64,000 nucleotides of DNA. It comes from Desulfobotulus alkaliphilus. GTDB lineage: Bacteria; Desulfobacterota; Desulfobacteria; Desulfobacterales; ASO4-4. The position numbers were made by a program, and so were the translations under genes. The notes beneath the pieces are model-generated. The model did no database searches, was not told the DNA's origin, and worked only from the letters and a program-made list of their open reading frames with translations. Of this stretch, positions 27,107 to 36,378 are shown in pieces; the first letter of the stretch is position 1; the number at the start of each line of letters is the position of its first letter. Location: NCBI RefSeq assembly GCF_007830435.1, contig NZ_VLLC01000020.1:1-64000 (forward strand), given 5' to 3'.

Positions 27107-28297
27107 ATGAAAAAAATCCCATGGCTTGTATTCATTCTGGCCTTCTGTTTTTATAGCACCAGCCTGAGGGCAGCCCCTCCTCCCCTCATCATCGGTGTGG
27201 ATGTGGATATGGGTGCGGCATCGGCCATGGCGGGAAACAGCATTTACCGGGGAGCCATGCTGGCCGTATCGGAAATCAACGAAAAAGGAGGCCTGCTGGG
27301 CCAGCCCCTTCACCTGAAGGTGCTGGATCACAGGGGCAACCCCGCCCGGGCCCTGAACAATATGCAGACCTTTGCGGAAACACCCGGCCTGCTGGCAGTG
27401 ATTGGCGGAAAACAGACCCCTGTCATTCAGGCGGTTTTACCCCTCATCCATCGGGAAAAAATCATTTTTCTCATTCCATGGGCTGCGGGAACCCACCTTG
27501 TGGACAACGGATATACCCCCAACCATGTATTCCGCGTGTCTGTCCGTGACGAAGACGCAGCCGGTTTTATGGCTGACACCCTTATTCGGGCCGGCTATGA
27601 AAAACCGGGCATTCTGCTGGAAAGAACCGCATGGGGAAAATCCAATGAAAGATCCATTCTAAAGGCCCTGTCCGAAAAAAACATCCATGGGGCAGGGATA
27701 TACTGGTTTCACTGGGGTGTCTCCGACCTGAGCCCCCAGCTACTTCACCTGCAAAAAAACGGAGCAGACAGCCTGATTCTCGTATCCCAGCCCAGAGAAG
27801 GAAAAACCCTTCTCAGGTCCATGGTAGCGCTGCCTGAAAACCAGCGTATCCCCATCCTTTCCCACTGGGGCATTGCAAGCGGGGATTTCCCTGCTCTGGC
27901 CGGAGATCTGATCCAGAAAACAGAGCTTTTTTTTCTCCAGACCTTCTCCTTTCTTGATCCGCCTTTTCCTGACCGGGCTGACCACCTTTTCCGTTTATAC
28001 AAAATGCACTTTCCGGAAACCCAAAAACCGGAAGAAATTCCCGCACCCGCAGGCCTTGTCCATAGCTATGACCTTGTGCATCTGCTGGCAAAGGCCGTGG
28101 CAAAAGCAAAAACCAGCGAAAGGGAAAAAATCCGGGATGCACTGGAAAATATCGACTTCCATGGGGGCATCATGAAAAACTACAGGCCTCCATTTACCCC
28201 CTCACGCCACGATGCCCTTGGCCCGGAAGACTTCCGCATTGCCTGCTTCACCGAAAAAGGCAGCATCATTCCCTGCACCATGATAAAAAAACCCTGA
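27107..28297 (+). CDS. Periplasmic branched-chain-amino-acid-type binding protein
   Basis: The 396-residue protein has a signal peptide (MKKIPWLVFILAFCFYSTSLRA) and the two-lobed Peripla_BP_6 fold. It shows IIGVDVDMGAASAMAGN, IYRGAMLAVSEINEKGGLLGQ, the ligand-loop segment LAVIGGKQTPVIQAVLPLI and LFRLYKMHFPE. Relatives bind Leu/Ile/Val, amides or aromatic acids for ABC import. No permease or ATPase gene lies nearby. Instead the next gene is a membrane hybrid kinase only 51 bases on, so this protein may present ligand to the kinase. GGAGGG precedes the ATG. Confidence 0.85.
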   Translation: MKKIPWLVFILAFCFYSTSLRAAPPPLIIGVDVDMGAASAMAGNSIYRGAMLAVSEINEKGGLLGQPLHLKVLDHRGNPARALNNMQTFAETPGLLAVIGGKQTPVIQAVLPLIHREKIIFLIPWAAGTHLVDNGYTPNHVFRVSVRDEDAAGFMADTLIRAGYEKPGILLERTAWGKSNERSILKALSEKNIHGAGIYWFHWGVSDLSPQLLHLQKNGADSLILVSQPREGKTLLRSMVALPENQRIPILSHWGIASGDFPALAGDLIQKTELFFLQTFSFLDPPFPDRADHLFRLYKMHFPETQKPEEIPAPAGLVHSYDLVHLLAKAVAKAKTSEREKIRDALENIDFHGGIMKNYRPPFTPSRHDALGPEDFRIACFTEKGSIIPCTMIKKP

Positions 28298-28348
28298 TCA
28301 TCGGAGACTGCTGCTGTCCGGCCCCTGGCCCTTAACAGGAGTACCAAC

Positions 28349-31237
28349 TTGAAAATATTGAGAAACCTCAGGCCCAATCCCGGCTTTGCCTCTTATATTC
28401 TCTGCAGGGTCATTCCCCCTACCCTCATCATCATGCTCCTTGCCAGCCTGACAGGCCTCTGGATGGCAAGGTCTGCCATCCTTTCTTCGGTGCATACCCG
28501 CCTTGAGGCAACGGCAGATACCCAGCAAATGCAGATCGAAGACCGTATCCATTCCTTAAAAAACCAGCTTATCCATCTGGCAGCCAATGATCTCATCATC
28601 AATGGCCTGATCCACACCATAGACAGGGAAATTTATCTCCCCCTCTTCTTTCAGTCCCTGAGCCTTACCGGCTCCCCATGGGAACGCATCGCACTTGTGG
28701 ATTACATGGGAGAGGAAATCATAGCCAGTCAGCCCCAGAGCTCTGTCCCGCCTGCCCTGCCTGCCCCATCCATGATTCAGGAACTTGCAGGCAACAACTC
28801 CCTTCTCCATCTTTCTGCCGGTGGCCTCCACATGGCCGTTCCCATCCTCGTGCATGGGTTTCAGGAGGGGGCCCTTACCCTCTTTCTGCCCCTTGATGAC
28901 ATCCCCAGACTCAAGGAAATGGACAGGTCGGATATGGACATGGTCTTTTTAAACGGAGACAATGAAGTCATCATAGCCAATGCCAGCTATCGCCAGCGTT
29001 TTGGCCTTCGTATGCCGAAAGATACCAGCGACTGGATTTCCATGAGCCGCGAGATTGAAGGCCTGCCCGGCGTCACCCTTGTTCTGGGAATGGATTCTGC
29101 CATTGTTCTCAGTCCCGTAAAAAAAATGGCCTTTTATATGATGCTCACCACAGGAATCAGCATTCTCGCCCTCATTGCCTCCGTGATCACAGGAGCCCGC
29201 CTCGCCGTCAAAAGTGTAAAAAAGCTGAGCATGGCCATGGGAAAGATTGCCAGTCACAAGGATCTGAGCCACCGCATCCGGCTGGACCTGCCTCTGGAAC
29301 TGCAGCAGCTTGCCCGTGCCTTCAATCAGACCATGGAAACCCTTCAGGATACCACCGCATCCAAGGAAGCCCTTGAGCAGAGCCGGGAGCGCTTTGATCT
29401 GGCCGTGAGAGGCTCCAACGACGGCATCTGGGACTGGGATCTGAAAAACAATACCCTCTTTCTTTCTCCTAAATGGAAGGAGCAACTGGGCTACGGAGAC
29501 GGGGAACTAAAAAATCACATTGATACCTTTAAAGACCTGCTCCATCCCGAAGACAGGGAATGGGTGCTTGAACGCACGGAACTCTTCATTACGGGCACCA
29601 TTTCACACCATGAGCTGGAATTCCGCATGCTGCATAAAAGCGGCACCCACCGCTGGATTCTTGCCAGAGGTGCGGCCCTGCGGGATGCATCGGGTACACC
29701 CTACAGGCTTGCGGGCTCCCATACGGATGTCACCCAGCGCAAAGAAACGGAAATCCGCCTCACCGAATCCAGGGATGCCCTGAAAGAAAGCAACCAGTCT
29801 CTGGAAGAAGCCCTTGCCATTGCCGAAGAAATGGCCCAGAAAGCCCGGCAGGCCAACATTGCCAAAAGCCGTTTTCTTGCCAACATGAGCCATGAAATCC
29901 GCACACCCATGAATGCCATCCTTGGATTTTCCCATATACTGGCAAGGGATGCCGAACTCTCCCCCCGCCAGACGGAACATCTGAACACCATCATCCGGAG
30001 CGGACGTCACCTGCTCCAGCTCATCAACGATATTCTGGACATGTCCAAAATCGAAGCCGGGCAAAGCACCCTGACCCTGTCGGACTTTTCCCCGGAAGAC
30101 CTCATCGGTGATCTGGAAATCATTTTCCGCAGCCGCGCCATGGAAAAGGGTTTGCAGTTTCTCCTTGAAAAAAGCACCGACCTTCCAGCCTATGTCCATG
30201 GGGATGAAACCAAGCTGCGCCAGATGCTTCTCAATCTTCTGGGCAATGCCGTAAAATTCACGCAGACGGGTGGTGTCACCCTCAGGGTGCGTGCAGACCA
30301 ATACGGAGAAGACGCAGGTAAAAAACTTTTTCTTCTGATTTTTGAAGTGGCGGATTCCGGTCCGGGGATTCCTGAAAAAGAAAAAGAGCATATTTTTGAA
30401 CCTTTCCTGCAGGCAGAGGAAGGCATCAGGGCCGGTGGCACAGGCCTTGGCCTTGCCATCAGCCGTAATTTTGCGGAAATGATGAACGGCAGCCTGAGCT
30501 TCACCAGCCTGAGGAACTTTGGCAGCTGTTTTCGCCTTGAAATTCCCCTGCCTGCCATGGATCACCCTGTACAGCCAGAGGCTTACGTCCTGTCACCGGT
30601 CATGACCCTTGCACCGGGCAGTGCGCCCGTGCGCATTCTTGTGGCAGATGATGCAGAGGACAACCGTGCTCTGGTCGCTGCCCTGCTCCAGCCCATGGGC
30701 TTTGAGATCCGTGAGGCGGAAAACGGCAGGCAGGCCATTGATATTTTTGAATCATGGTTCCCCCACGCCATCCTCATGGACATGCGCATGCCCGTTATGG
30801 ACGGGTATGAAGCCATCCGCCATATCAAATCCGGCAGCCGCCCCTCTTTTATCCTTGCCCTGACAGCCACAGCCTTTGAGGATGAACGGAAAACAGTGAT
30901 GGATACGGGGGTGGACGCCTACCTGAGAAAACCCTTTCAGCCCCAGGAACTTTTTAATCTTCTGGCGATCCATCTCGGAATAGAGTATAGTTTTCAAGAT
31001 GTCAGCCCGGAAAAACCCCAAGCATCTCCGCCCGTTTCAAAACGTCTGCCCCCCTGCCGTGACGTCCTTTCTGCGGAAGAACAAAAACAGATGCTTGAAG
31101 CCGTCACAGAGGGAGATATCAAAAACATCCTTGAACTCATTGAAAACCTGAGACAAAGAAATGCTGTTGCTGCTGGCATCCTTCAGGAAATGGCCAGAAC
31201 CTATGCCTATGATAAAATACTGGCATGGCTTGGCTGA
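28349..31237 (+). CDS. Membrane hybrid histidine kinase with periplasmic sensor, HAMP, PAS and receiver
   Basis: The 962-residue protein starts at a TTG with AGGAG seven bases upstream; no ATG fits. Membrane helices at about 20-42 and 263-285 enclose a periplasmic sensor of about 220 residues that resembles a Cache fold. A HAMP domain, one PAS of PAC-rich type (DGIWDWDLKNNTLFLSPKW, about 355-475) and a coiled coil follow. The acceptor is His515 in SHEIRTPMNAILG, with ATPase motifs LRQMLLNLLGNAVKF and GTGLGLAIS. The receiver has Asp811 in LMDMRMPVMDG. The C-terminal 70 residues are helical but lack an HPt histidine. It directly follows the orphan binding protein and precedes the FIST gene by 19 bases. 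Confidence 0.9.
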   Translation: MKILRNLRPNPGFASYILCRVIPPTLIIMLLASLTGLWMARSAILSSVHTRLEATADTQQMQIEDRIHSLKNQLIHLAANDLIINGLIHTIDREIYLPLFFQSLSLTGSPWERIALVDYMGEEIIASQPQSSVPPALPAPSMIQELAGNNSLLHLSAGGLHMAVPILVHGFQEGALTLFLPLDDIPRLKEMDRSDMDMVFLNGDNEVIIANASYRQRFGLRMPKDTSDWISMSREIEGLPGVTLVLGMDSAIVLSPVKKMAFYMMLTTGISILALIASVITGARLAVKSVKKLSMAMGKIASHKDLSHRIRLDLPLELQQLARAFNQTMETLQDTTASKEALEQSRERFDLAVRGSNDGIWDWDLKNNTLFLSPKWKEQLGYGDGELKNHIDTFKDLLHPEDREWVLERTELFITGTISHHELEFRMLHKSGTHRWILARGAALRDASGTPYRLAGSHTDVTQRKETEIRLTESRDALKESNQSLEEALAIAEEMAQKARQANIAKSRFLANMSHEIRTPMNAILGFSHILARDAELSPRQTEHLNTIIRSGRHLLQLINDILDMSKIEAGQSTLTLSDFSPEDLIGDLEIIFRSRAMEKGLQFLLEKSTDLPAYVHGDETKLRQMLLNLLGNAVKFTQTGGVTLRVRADQYGEDAGKKLFLLIFEVADSGPGIPEKEKEHIFEPFLQAEEGIRAGGTGLGLAISRNFAEMMNGSLSFTSLRNFGSCFRLEIPLPAMDHPVQPEAYVLSPVMTLAPGSAPVRILVADDAEDNRALVAALLQPMGFEIREAENGRQAIDIFESWFPHAILMDMRMPVMDGYEAIRHIKSGSRPSFILALTATAFEDERKTVMDTGVDAYLRKPFQPQELFNLLAIHLGIEYSFQDVSPEKPQASPPVSKRLPPCRDVLSAEEQKQMLEAVTEGDIKNILELIENLRQRNAVAAGILQEMARTYAYDKILAWLG

Positions 31238-31256
31238 AAACAAGGAGAAAAGCCCC

Positions 31257-32387
31257 ATGATCATTGCGCTCTGCAGGGATGGAAAATCCCATAAGGCTGA
31301 AAAACTGGCAAAATCCATGGCTTCGGACCCTCGGGTCAAAGCCCTTCTCATCCTTGCCTGCGATGCCAATGGATGGAAAAAGGAAGAGGTGGACCCCTGG
31401 CTGACGGATCTTGGAAAACCGGTATTTGGCGGCATTTTTCCCCAGATCATTGCAGAGGGAAAAAACCTTGAAAAGGGGACCCTTATCGCAGGGCTTTCCC
31501 ACCCGGCAGAGCCCTTTGTACTCAAGGGCATCAGCCGCCCCGGTACAAACCTTGAAGACGAGCTGGAAAGCCTTCTGGAAGGAAGGGACTTTTCCGACAG
31601 CACCCTCTTTGTCTTTGTGGACGGTATGGCCCGCCGCATTGGCCAGCTCGTTGAAGGGCTGTTCAACACCCTTGGCCTTGCCCCCAGATACATCGGTGGC
31701 GGCGCAGGCTCCCTGAGTTTTAACCGGAAACCCTGCATCATTAGCGCCGAAGGCCTGCTCACGGATGCCGTTGTTCTGGCCCATTCAAAGGTTGCAAGCG
31801 GCATTGGCGTGGCCCACGGATGGCATCCCATATCCGAAGCCATTAAAGTCACAGAAGCCTCCCATAACCGCATTCTTTCCCTGAACTGGCAGCCCGCCTT
31901 TCAGGTGTACCGCAGTATCATCGAAAAACACGGGAATGTTTCCTTTGATAAGGCAGATTTTTTTGATATTGCAAAGGCCTATCCTCTGGGCATTGCCCGC
32001 ATGGATGCGGAAATGGTGGTACGGGACCCCATATTCACGGAGTATGATGCCCTGATCTGTGTGGGGGAAGTGCCGGAGGGCAGCTACATTCATGTTCTCA
32101 GCGGAGATATGGACTCCCTCATCAAGGGTGCCCTTGAAGCCAGAGAGGCCGCCATGGCAGGCTATCAGGGCCGGGAAAAAAATCCCGTCCTCTTTTTTAT
32201 GGACTGCATCTCACGGGTTCTTTTCATGGGCCCTGATTTTCAAAAGGAAATTGCCGCAGTGGAGCAGGGCACCTTTACCTTCGGTGCCTTAAGCCTTGGA
32301 GAAATTGCCAACACAGGGGAGGCTTTTCTGGAGTTCTACAACAAAACCGCCGTGGCGGGTTTCATGGGAGATGCCTATGAACCTTGA
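31257..32387 (+). CDS. FIST-domain signal protein
   Basis: The 376-residue soluble protein has the FIST_N then FIST_C layout: an N-terminal half with KALLILACDANGW, LIAGLSHPAEPF and RYIGGGAGSLSF, and a C-terminal half with VLFFMDCISRVLFMG and FGALSLGEIANTGEAFLEFYNKTAVAGFM. FIST proteins are sensory modules of signal transduction, proposed to bind small ligands such as amino acids, and usually lie beside kinases or chemoreceptors. AAGGAG precedes the ATG at 31257. The stop overlaps the start of the next hybrid kinase by 11 bases, so the two are almost certainly made together and probably act together. Confidence 0.88.
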   Translation: MIIALCRDGKSHKAEKLAKSMASDPRVKALLILACDANGWKKEEVDPWLTDLGKPVFGGIFPQIIAEGKNLEKGTLIAGLSHPAEPFVLKGISRPGTNLEDELESLLEGRDFSDSTLFVFVDGMARRIGQLVEGLFNTLGLAPRYIGGGAGSLSFNRKPCIISAEGLLTDAVVLAHSKVASGIGVAHGWHPISEAIKVTEASHNRILSLNWQPAFQVYRSIIEKHGNVSFDKADFFDIAKAYPLGIARMDAEMVVRDPIFTEYDALICVGEVPEGSYIHVLSGDMDSLIKGALEAREAAMAGYQGREKNPVLFFMDCISRVLFMGPDFQKEIAAVEQGTFTFGALSLGEIANTGEAFLEFYNKTAVAGFMGDAYEP

Positions 32388-35220
32388 CATGTACAAGGAT
32401 GCTTTGCTTGAAATCGCCTTCTCCATCAGCGGTGAGTTCAACTTAAAAAAACTGCTGCAGAACACCCTGCCCATTTTTCTCCGTAAACTCAACTGCACCC
32501 TTGCTGCCGTGGTACAAAAAAACGGAAAAAACCTTTATACCGAGCATATTCTTCCCAAAGCCATGGCGGACCACCCGGATTACCTTGGCCCCATGGAAGA
32601 ACTCAGCCTTGCGCTGGAAAGCGATTCCGGTCTTTTATGGTACCCCATGGACCATGGCAGCTATCACTATTATGCCTTTCCCATGGAAGACTTCGGCTTT
32701 CTTCTTCTGGCCAGAGCCAGACCCTTTGACAGCTATTTTCTCAAAGAAATGCCTCCCCTCACCCGCATGCTGGCCAGAACCTGCCTTGCCTGTGCAGCCA
32801 TTGAAAAAAGAAAAGAGAGTGAAGCCCTGCTTCTGGAACAAAAGGCCCACTTTGAATCCATCTTCACCAATACCAACGATGCCATGGTTTACTTTGACAC
32901 CGAACACAGGCTCTTCAATGTGAATGAACGCTTCACCCGGATGTTCGGTTATACGCTGGAGGAAGTCCGGGGAAAAAACGTCAATACCATTGTGGATCCC
33001 CGTAAGCTGCAGAAGGAATACGGCTCCCCCAGAATCCTTGCCGGAGAAACCATAGAGATGGAGGCCATCCGCTATGCAAAAAACGGCAATGGCATTGAGG
33101 TGCTGCTCAAGGGCGGACCTGTTCTCATCCATGGGGCCATTGCCGGAGGCTATGCCATTTATTCGGATATTTCCGAAAGAAAAAAAAATGAGCGTCAGCT
33201 CCTTGAATCCAACCTGCTTTTGGAAAAATCCATTGACAGGGCCAACAAGCTTGCCAGACAGGCAGAAATGGCCAACATTGCCAAAAGTGCCTTTCTGGCC
33301 AACATGAGCCACGAAATCCGCACCCCCATGAACGCCATCATGGGCCTTACGGAACTGTGCATGGCAGAACCCCTGACGGAAAAGCAGCAGGGCTACCTTT
33401 CAAAGGTATCCTTAGCCAGCCGGTCCCTTCTGGGAATCATCAATGATATCCTTGATTTTTCCAAAATTGAAGCGGGCAGACTCAGCATGGAGTCCATCCC
33501 CTTTGTTCTCGATGATGTGCTGCATCAGAGCTGGAATCTGGTGGCGCACAGGGCAAGGCAGAAAAAACTGGAACTTCTCTGTTACAGAGATCCTGCCATA
33601 CCGGAACAGCTTCTGGGAGATCCCTTACGTCTGGGACAGGTACTGACCAACCTTCTGGGCAATGCCGTTAAATTCACCGAAACCGGCAGTGTGCTGCTGG
33701 CCGTGACCCTGATCCGTCAGGAAAAAAAATCCTTTACCCTTGAGTTCAGAATCAAGGATACGGGTGTGGGTATCAGCGAGGATGAAAAAAAACGCCTTTT
33801 CCAGCCCTTCTCCCAGGCAGACAGTTCCACCACCCGCAAATTCGGCGGCACAGGTCTGGGACTGACCATCTCACGGCAGCTTGTGGAACTCATGGGCGGA
33901 GAAATCCGTCTGGAAAGCGCCCCCCGGAAGGGTTCCTCCTTTATTTTCACATCCTCCTTTCAGGCAGACCATCCCATTAAAGAAACCGGCCATGACCTGC
34001 CCGAAGCCCTCCGGTCCATGCGCATACTGGTACTGGGCAGCCATGGGGAGACAGGAAAAGTTCTTAAGGCTTACCTGAAGGCCTTTTCCCTTGAAACACA
34101 CCTTGCTGACAATACAGAGGATGCCTGCAAGGTGCCGGGGGATGCCCTGCCCCCCTTTGACATTATTTTCTGGGACACAGGAAGATCCGGCCCTGAAGAT
34201 ACTGAAACCTTCCTGCAGCGCCTTGAAAAATCAGAAAGCGCAAAAAAACCAGCCATCATTCTGGTATCCGAAGAGGGGGAGGATCATGCCGCCAGCCTGA
34301 AACACAGGGAATATGCCACAGCCATTCTTACCACCCCCTTCACGCCCTCCCTTGTGATGAAGGCCCTGCTGAACAGTATTAAGAAAAAGGAAGGCAGAGC
34401 CCCCGTAAAGCAGCGGCATCAGCTCAGCAACGGCAGATCCCTTCAACCCCTGCATGGCAAACGTGTTCTGCTGGTGGAAGACCACGAAATCAACCGGCTT
34501 GTGGCGGCAGAACTGCTGAAACAGGTGGGCATAGAAACGGAGATGGCCTTCAACGGAAAGGAAGCCATCCACGCACTGGATCTCAACCCCTGTGATTACT
34601 ACGACTGTGTGCTCATGGATATTCAGATGCCTGTGATGGACGGATATGAGGCAACCCGGCAGATCCGTAAAAATGACGATTTCAGGGATCTTCCCATACT
34701 GGCCATGACGGCCAATGCCATGGAAGAAGACCGTAAAAAAACCCTGGAATGCGGGATGCAGGGCCATGTTGCCAAACCCATAATACCGGAAGAGCTTTTT
34801 GCAAAACTTCTGGAATGCTGTTGCGACAAAACCGCTTCCGGGATTGCCTGCCACCGGGAAAGGGAGTGCCTCCTGACAGAGGAAAAAACGGGCAGAAACG
34901 ATTACAAGCCAAAAAAATCATCCGGTCATGATGAAGATCAGAAAACAAAGGGGCAGCACCCGGAAATAAACTGCCGGGAACTGCCCCCCATAAAAACGGA
35001 AACCGATCCTGAATTTCTTGAACATATCAACAATCTGAATGAGCTGCTTCTCCAGTATGACAACAGGGCGGAAGAACTCATCAACGCCCTTCTTGACAGC
35101 GGACTGCATCCTTCAGATGCAGGAATTTTGAATCTCATAAAAAAAAGAATCTGGACCTACGATTTTGAAGGGGCCCTCTGCCTGCTGCAACCCTTTATGC
35201 AGCCCGTTGACAAAGAATGA
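32377..35220 (+). CDS. Hybrid histidine kinase with one PAS and two receivers, one degenerate
   Basis: The 947-residue cytoplasmic protein has an N-terminal region of about 150 residues without a recognised domain. A PAS domain (about 165-275) and a coiled coil follow. The kinase has His312 in SHEIRTPMNAIMG and ATPase motifs GQVLTNLLGNAVKF and GTGLGLTIS. A first receiver-like domain (about 550-670) lacks the N-terminal acidic pair and the C-terminal Lys and looks dead. The second receiver is canonical, with Asp748 in VLMDIQMPVMDG. The tail is helical without an HPt histidine. The start at 32377 has GGGAG six bases away and overlaps the FIST gene, which points to FIST as its ligand sensor. Confidence 0.88.
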   Translation: MNLDMYKDALLEIAFSISGEFNLKKLLQNTLPIFLRKLNCTLAAVVQKNGKNLYTEHILPKAMADHPDYLGPMEELSLALESDSGLLWYPMDHGSYHYYAFPMEDFGFLLLARARPFDSYFLKEMPPLTRMLARTCLACAAIEKRKESEALLLEQKAHFESIFTNTNDAMVYFDTEHRLFNVNERFTRMFGYTLEEVRGKNVNTIVDPRKLQKEYGSPRILAGETIEMEAIRYAKNGNGIEVLLKGGPVLIHGAIAGGYAIYSDISERKKNERQLLESNLLLEKSIDRANKLARQAEMANIAKSAFLANMSHEIRTPMNAIMGLTELCMAEPLTEKQQGYLSKVSLASRSLLGIINDILDFSKIEAGRLSMESIPFVLDDVLHQSWNLVAHRARQKKLELLCYRDPAIPEQLLGDPLRLGQVLTNLLGNAVKFTETGSVLLAVTLIRQEKKSFTLEFRIKDTGVGISEDEKKRLFQPFSQADSSTTRKFGGTGLGLTISRQLVELMGGEIRLESAPRKGSSFIFTSSFQADHPIKETGHDLPEALRSMRILVLGSHGETGKVLKAYLKAFSLETHLADNTEDACKVPGDALPPFDIIFWDTGRSGPEDTETFLQRLEKSESAKKPAIILVSEEGEDHAASLKHREYATAILTTPFTPSLVMKALLNSIKKKEGRAPVKQRHQLSNGRSLQPLHGKRVLLVEDHEINRLVAAELLKQVGIETEMAFNGKEAIHALDLNPCDYYDCVLMDIQMPVMDGYEATRQIRKNDDFRDLPILAMTANAMEEDRKKTLECGMQGHVAKPIIPEELFAKLLECCCDKTASGIACHRERECLLTEEKTGRNDYKPKKSSGHDEDQKTKGQHPEINCRELPPIKTETDPEFLEHINNLNELLLQYDNRAEELINALLDSGLHPSDAGILNLIKKRIWTYDFEGALCLLQPFMQPVDKE

Positions 35221-35223
35221 AAA

Positions 35224-35805
35224 TCACTGATCCTGCTTTGAAAAAACTGCAAGATAAAGCAGCTCTCCCACAGGCCGGGTCTCCTGAAGGCTAAAGCCAA
35301 AGGGCCTGACCATTTCCGTCAGTTCTTCGGGGGAAAGGCGTATGTGCTCCGGAGGACCGGGAGGGCCAGCCACCTTCTCAAACTCCACAACGGCCAGTCT
35401 GCCACCGGGTTTAAGGGTTCTTGCAAGGGCCTGCAGCATGCCTTCTGCCTTACCCTCAAGGGCCAGATCATGGAGAACCGTTGCGGCCAGACAGATATCC
35501 ACGCTTTCCGGTGCCAGGGTGGTTCCCTGGGAGAGATCCGCCACAAGGGCCTGAATGTGGGTGAAACCGGCATCCTCAATCCGTTTTCTTAAATCAAAAA
35601 TACCCTTTTCCCATAAATCAACGGCATAAATGCGGCTGTGCAACCCTGTCCAGCGGGCCAGTGCCAGGGTATAGTTTCCTGCACCGCAGGCCGCATCCAG
35701 AATGACAAGACCCTCAAGGGGTCCGAGGGCATCCTTCAGGCGCTGTCTGTCCAGCAGTTCAAAGCTGGATTTACCCGCAGCAATGGGTTCTTCATTCATG
35801 GTCAT
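35224..35805 (-). CDS. Class I SAM-dependent methyltransferase
   Basis: The 193-residue protein begins MTMNEEPIAAGKSSFELLD, a start typical of small methyltransferases with a following Rossmann domain. The SAM loop is LDAACGAGNYTLALAR. The acidic residue after strand 2 is in IYAVDLWEKG, and motif LKPGGRLAVVEFEKV is present. The Cys-rich loop and short length fit UbiE-like or arsenite-type relatives, but the substrate is not evident. AAGGAG-like sequence precedes the ATG. Its stop is only three bases from the stop of the convergent hybrid kinase. The next gene on the same strand is the small membrane protein 12 bases upstream. Confidence 0.8.
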   Translation of the reverse strand: MTMNEEPIAAGKSSFELLDRQRLKDALGPLEGLVILDAACGAGNYTLALARWTGLHSRIYAVDLWEKGIFDLRKRIEDAGFTHIQALVADLSQGTTLAPESVDICLAATVLHDLALEGKAEGMLQALARTLKPGGRLAVVEFEKVAGPPGPPEHIRLSPEELTEMVRPFGFSLQETRPVGELLYLAVFSKQDQ

Positions 35806-35817
35806 CTCCTTTTAGCC

Positions 35818-36207
35818 CTAATCCCAGGGGCCTCGCCGCTGGGTATTCACCACAATGATGCGGCCGTTTTCAAAACGGAAACCCGTCAGGGCCACATTGA
35901 TCAGAGAAATCACAAGGGAAGCGAAAAAAGCCGTCCAGAAGCCGGACACATCAAAGCCCCTGACCAGAGCCGCCGTGATCTGTAAGAGAAAAGCGTTGAT
36001 AACAAAGGCAAAAAAACCCAAAGACAAAAGGGTGACCGGCAGGGTAAGGAGCAGCAGCAAGGGCCGGATGAAAGTATTTAAAACCCCAAGAATGGCTGCT
36101 GCGGCAATGGCGGTTCCCACACTGGCCACCTCAATTCCCTGAAAAAGCATCCCCGCCACCAGAATGGAAACCGTAAGAATCAGCCAACGAACTGCAATAT
36201 GTTCCAT
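35818..36207 (-). CDS. Small four-helix membrane protein of the phage-holin-like YvlD family
   Basis: The protein of about 129 residues starts MEHIAVRWLILTVSILVAG. It has four hydrophobic helices, with ILGVLNTFIRPLLLLLTLPVTLLSLG between helices 2 and 3, the hallmark of the PF04020 (YvlD, holin-like superfamily) group. The biochemical role is unknown; some members respond to cell-envelope stress. The start at 36207 with AAAGG in front is preferred over a frame extension to 36249. It probably shares a transcript with the methyltransferase downstream. The 36250-36378 spacer shows no element. Confidence 0.8.
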   Translation of the reverse strand: MEHIAVRWLILTVSILVAGMLFQGIEVASVGTAIAAAAILGVLNTFIRPLLLLLTLPVTLLSLGFFAFVINAFLLQITAALVRGFDVSGFWTAFFASLVISLINVALTGFRFENGRIIVVNTQRRGPWD

Positions 36208-36378
36208 GATTTCTGCCTTTATCCTGTGATAAGCGAACTTCCGGGTCACTTAACAACTTACTCTGTGACAAAAAAACCGCACCGCATCCTGATATGAGTA
36301 TTCAAATACAAAGACGGTTCGTCCCCGACCTACAGGATTCACCGATGTTTTTTAAGCTAAGCATAAAAAATTCACGAT

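Noticed and set aside
34021-34410. Second functional receiver in the kinase at 32377
   Set aside because: The paired acidic residues and the conserved Lys are missing, so it is listed only as a degenerate domain.
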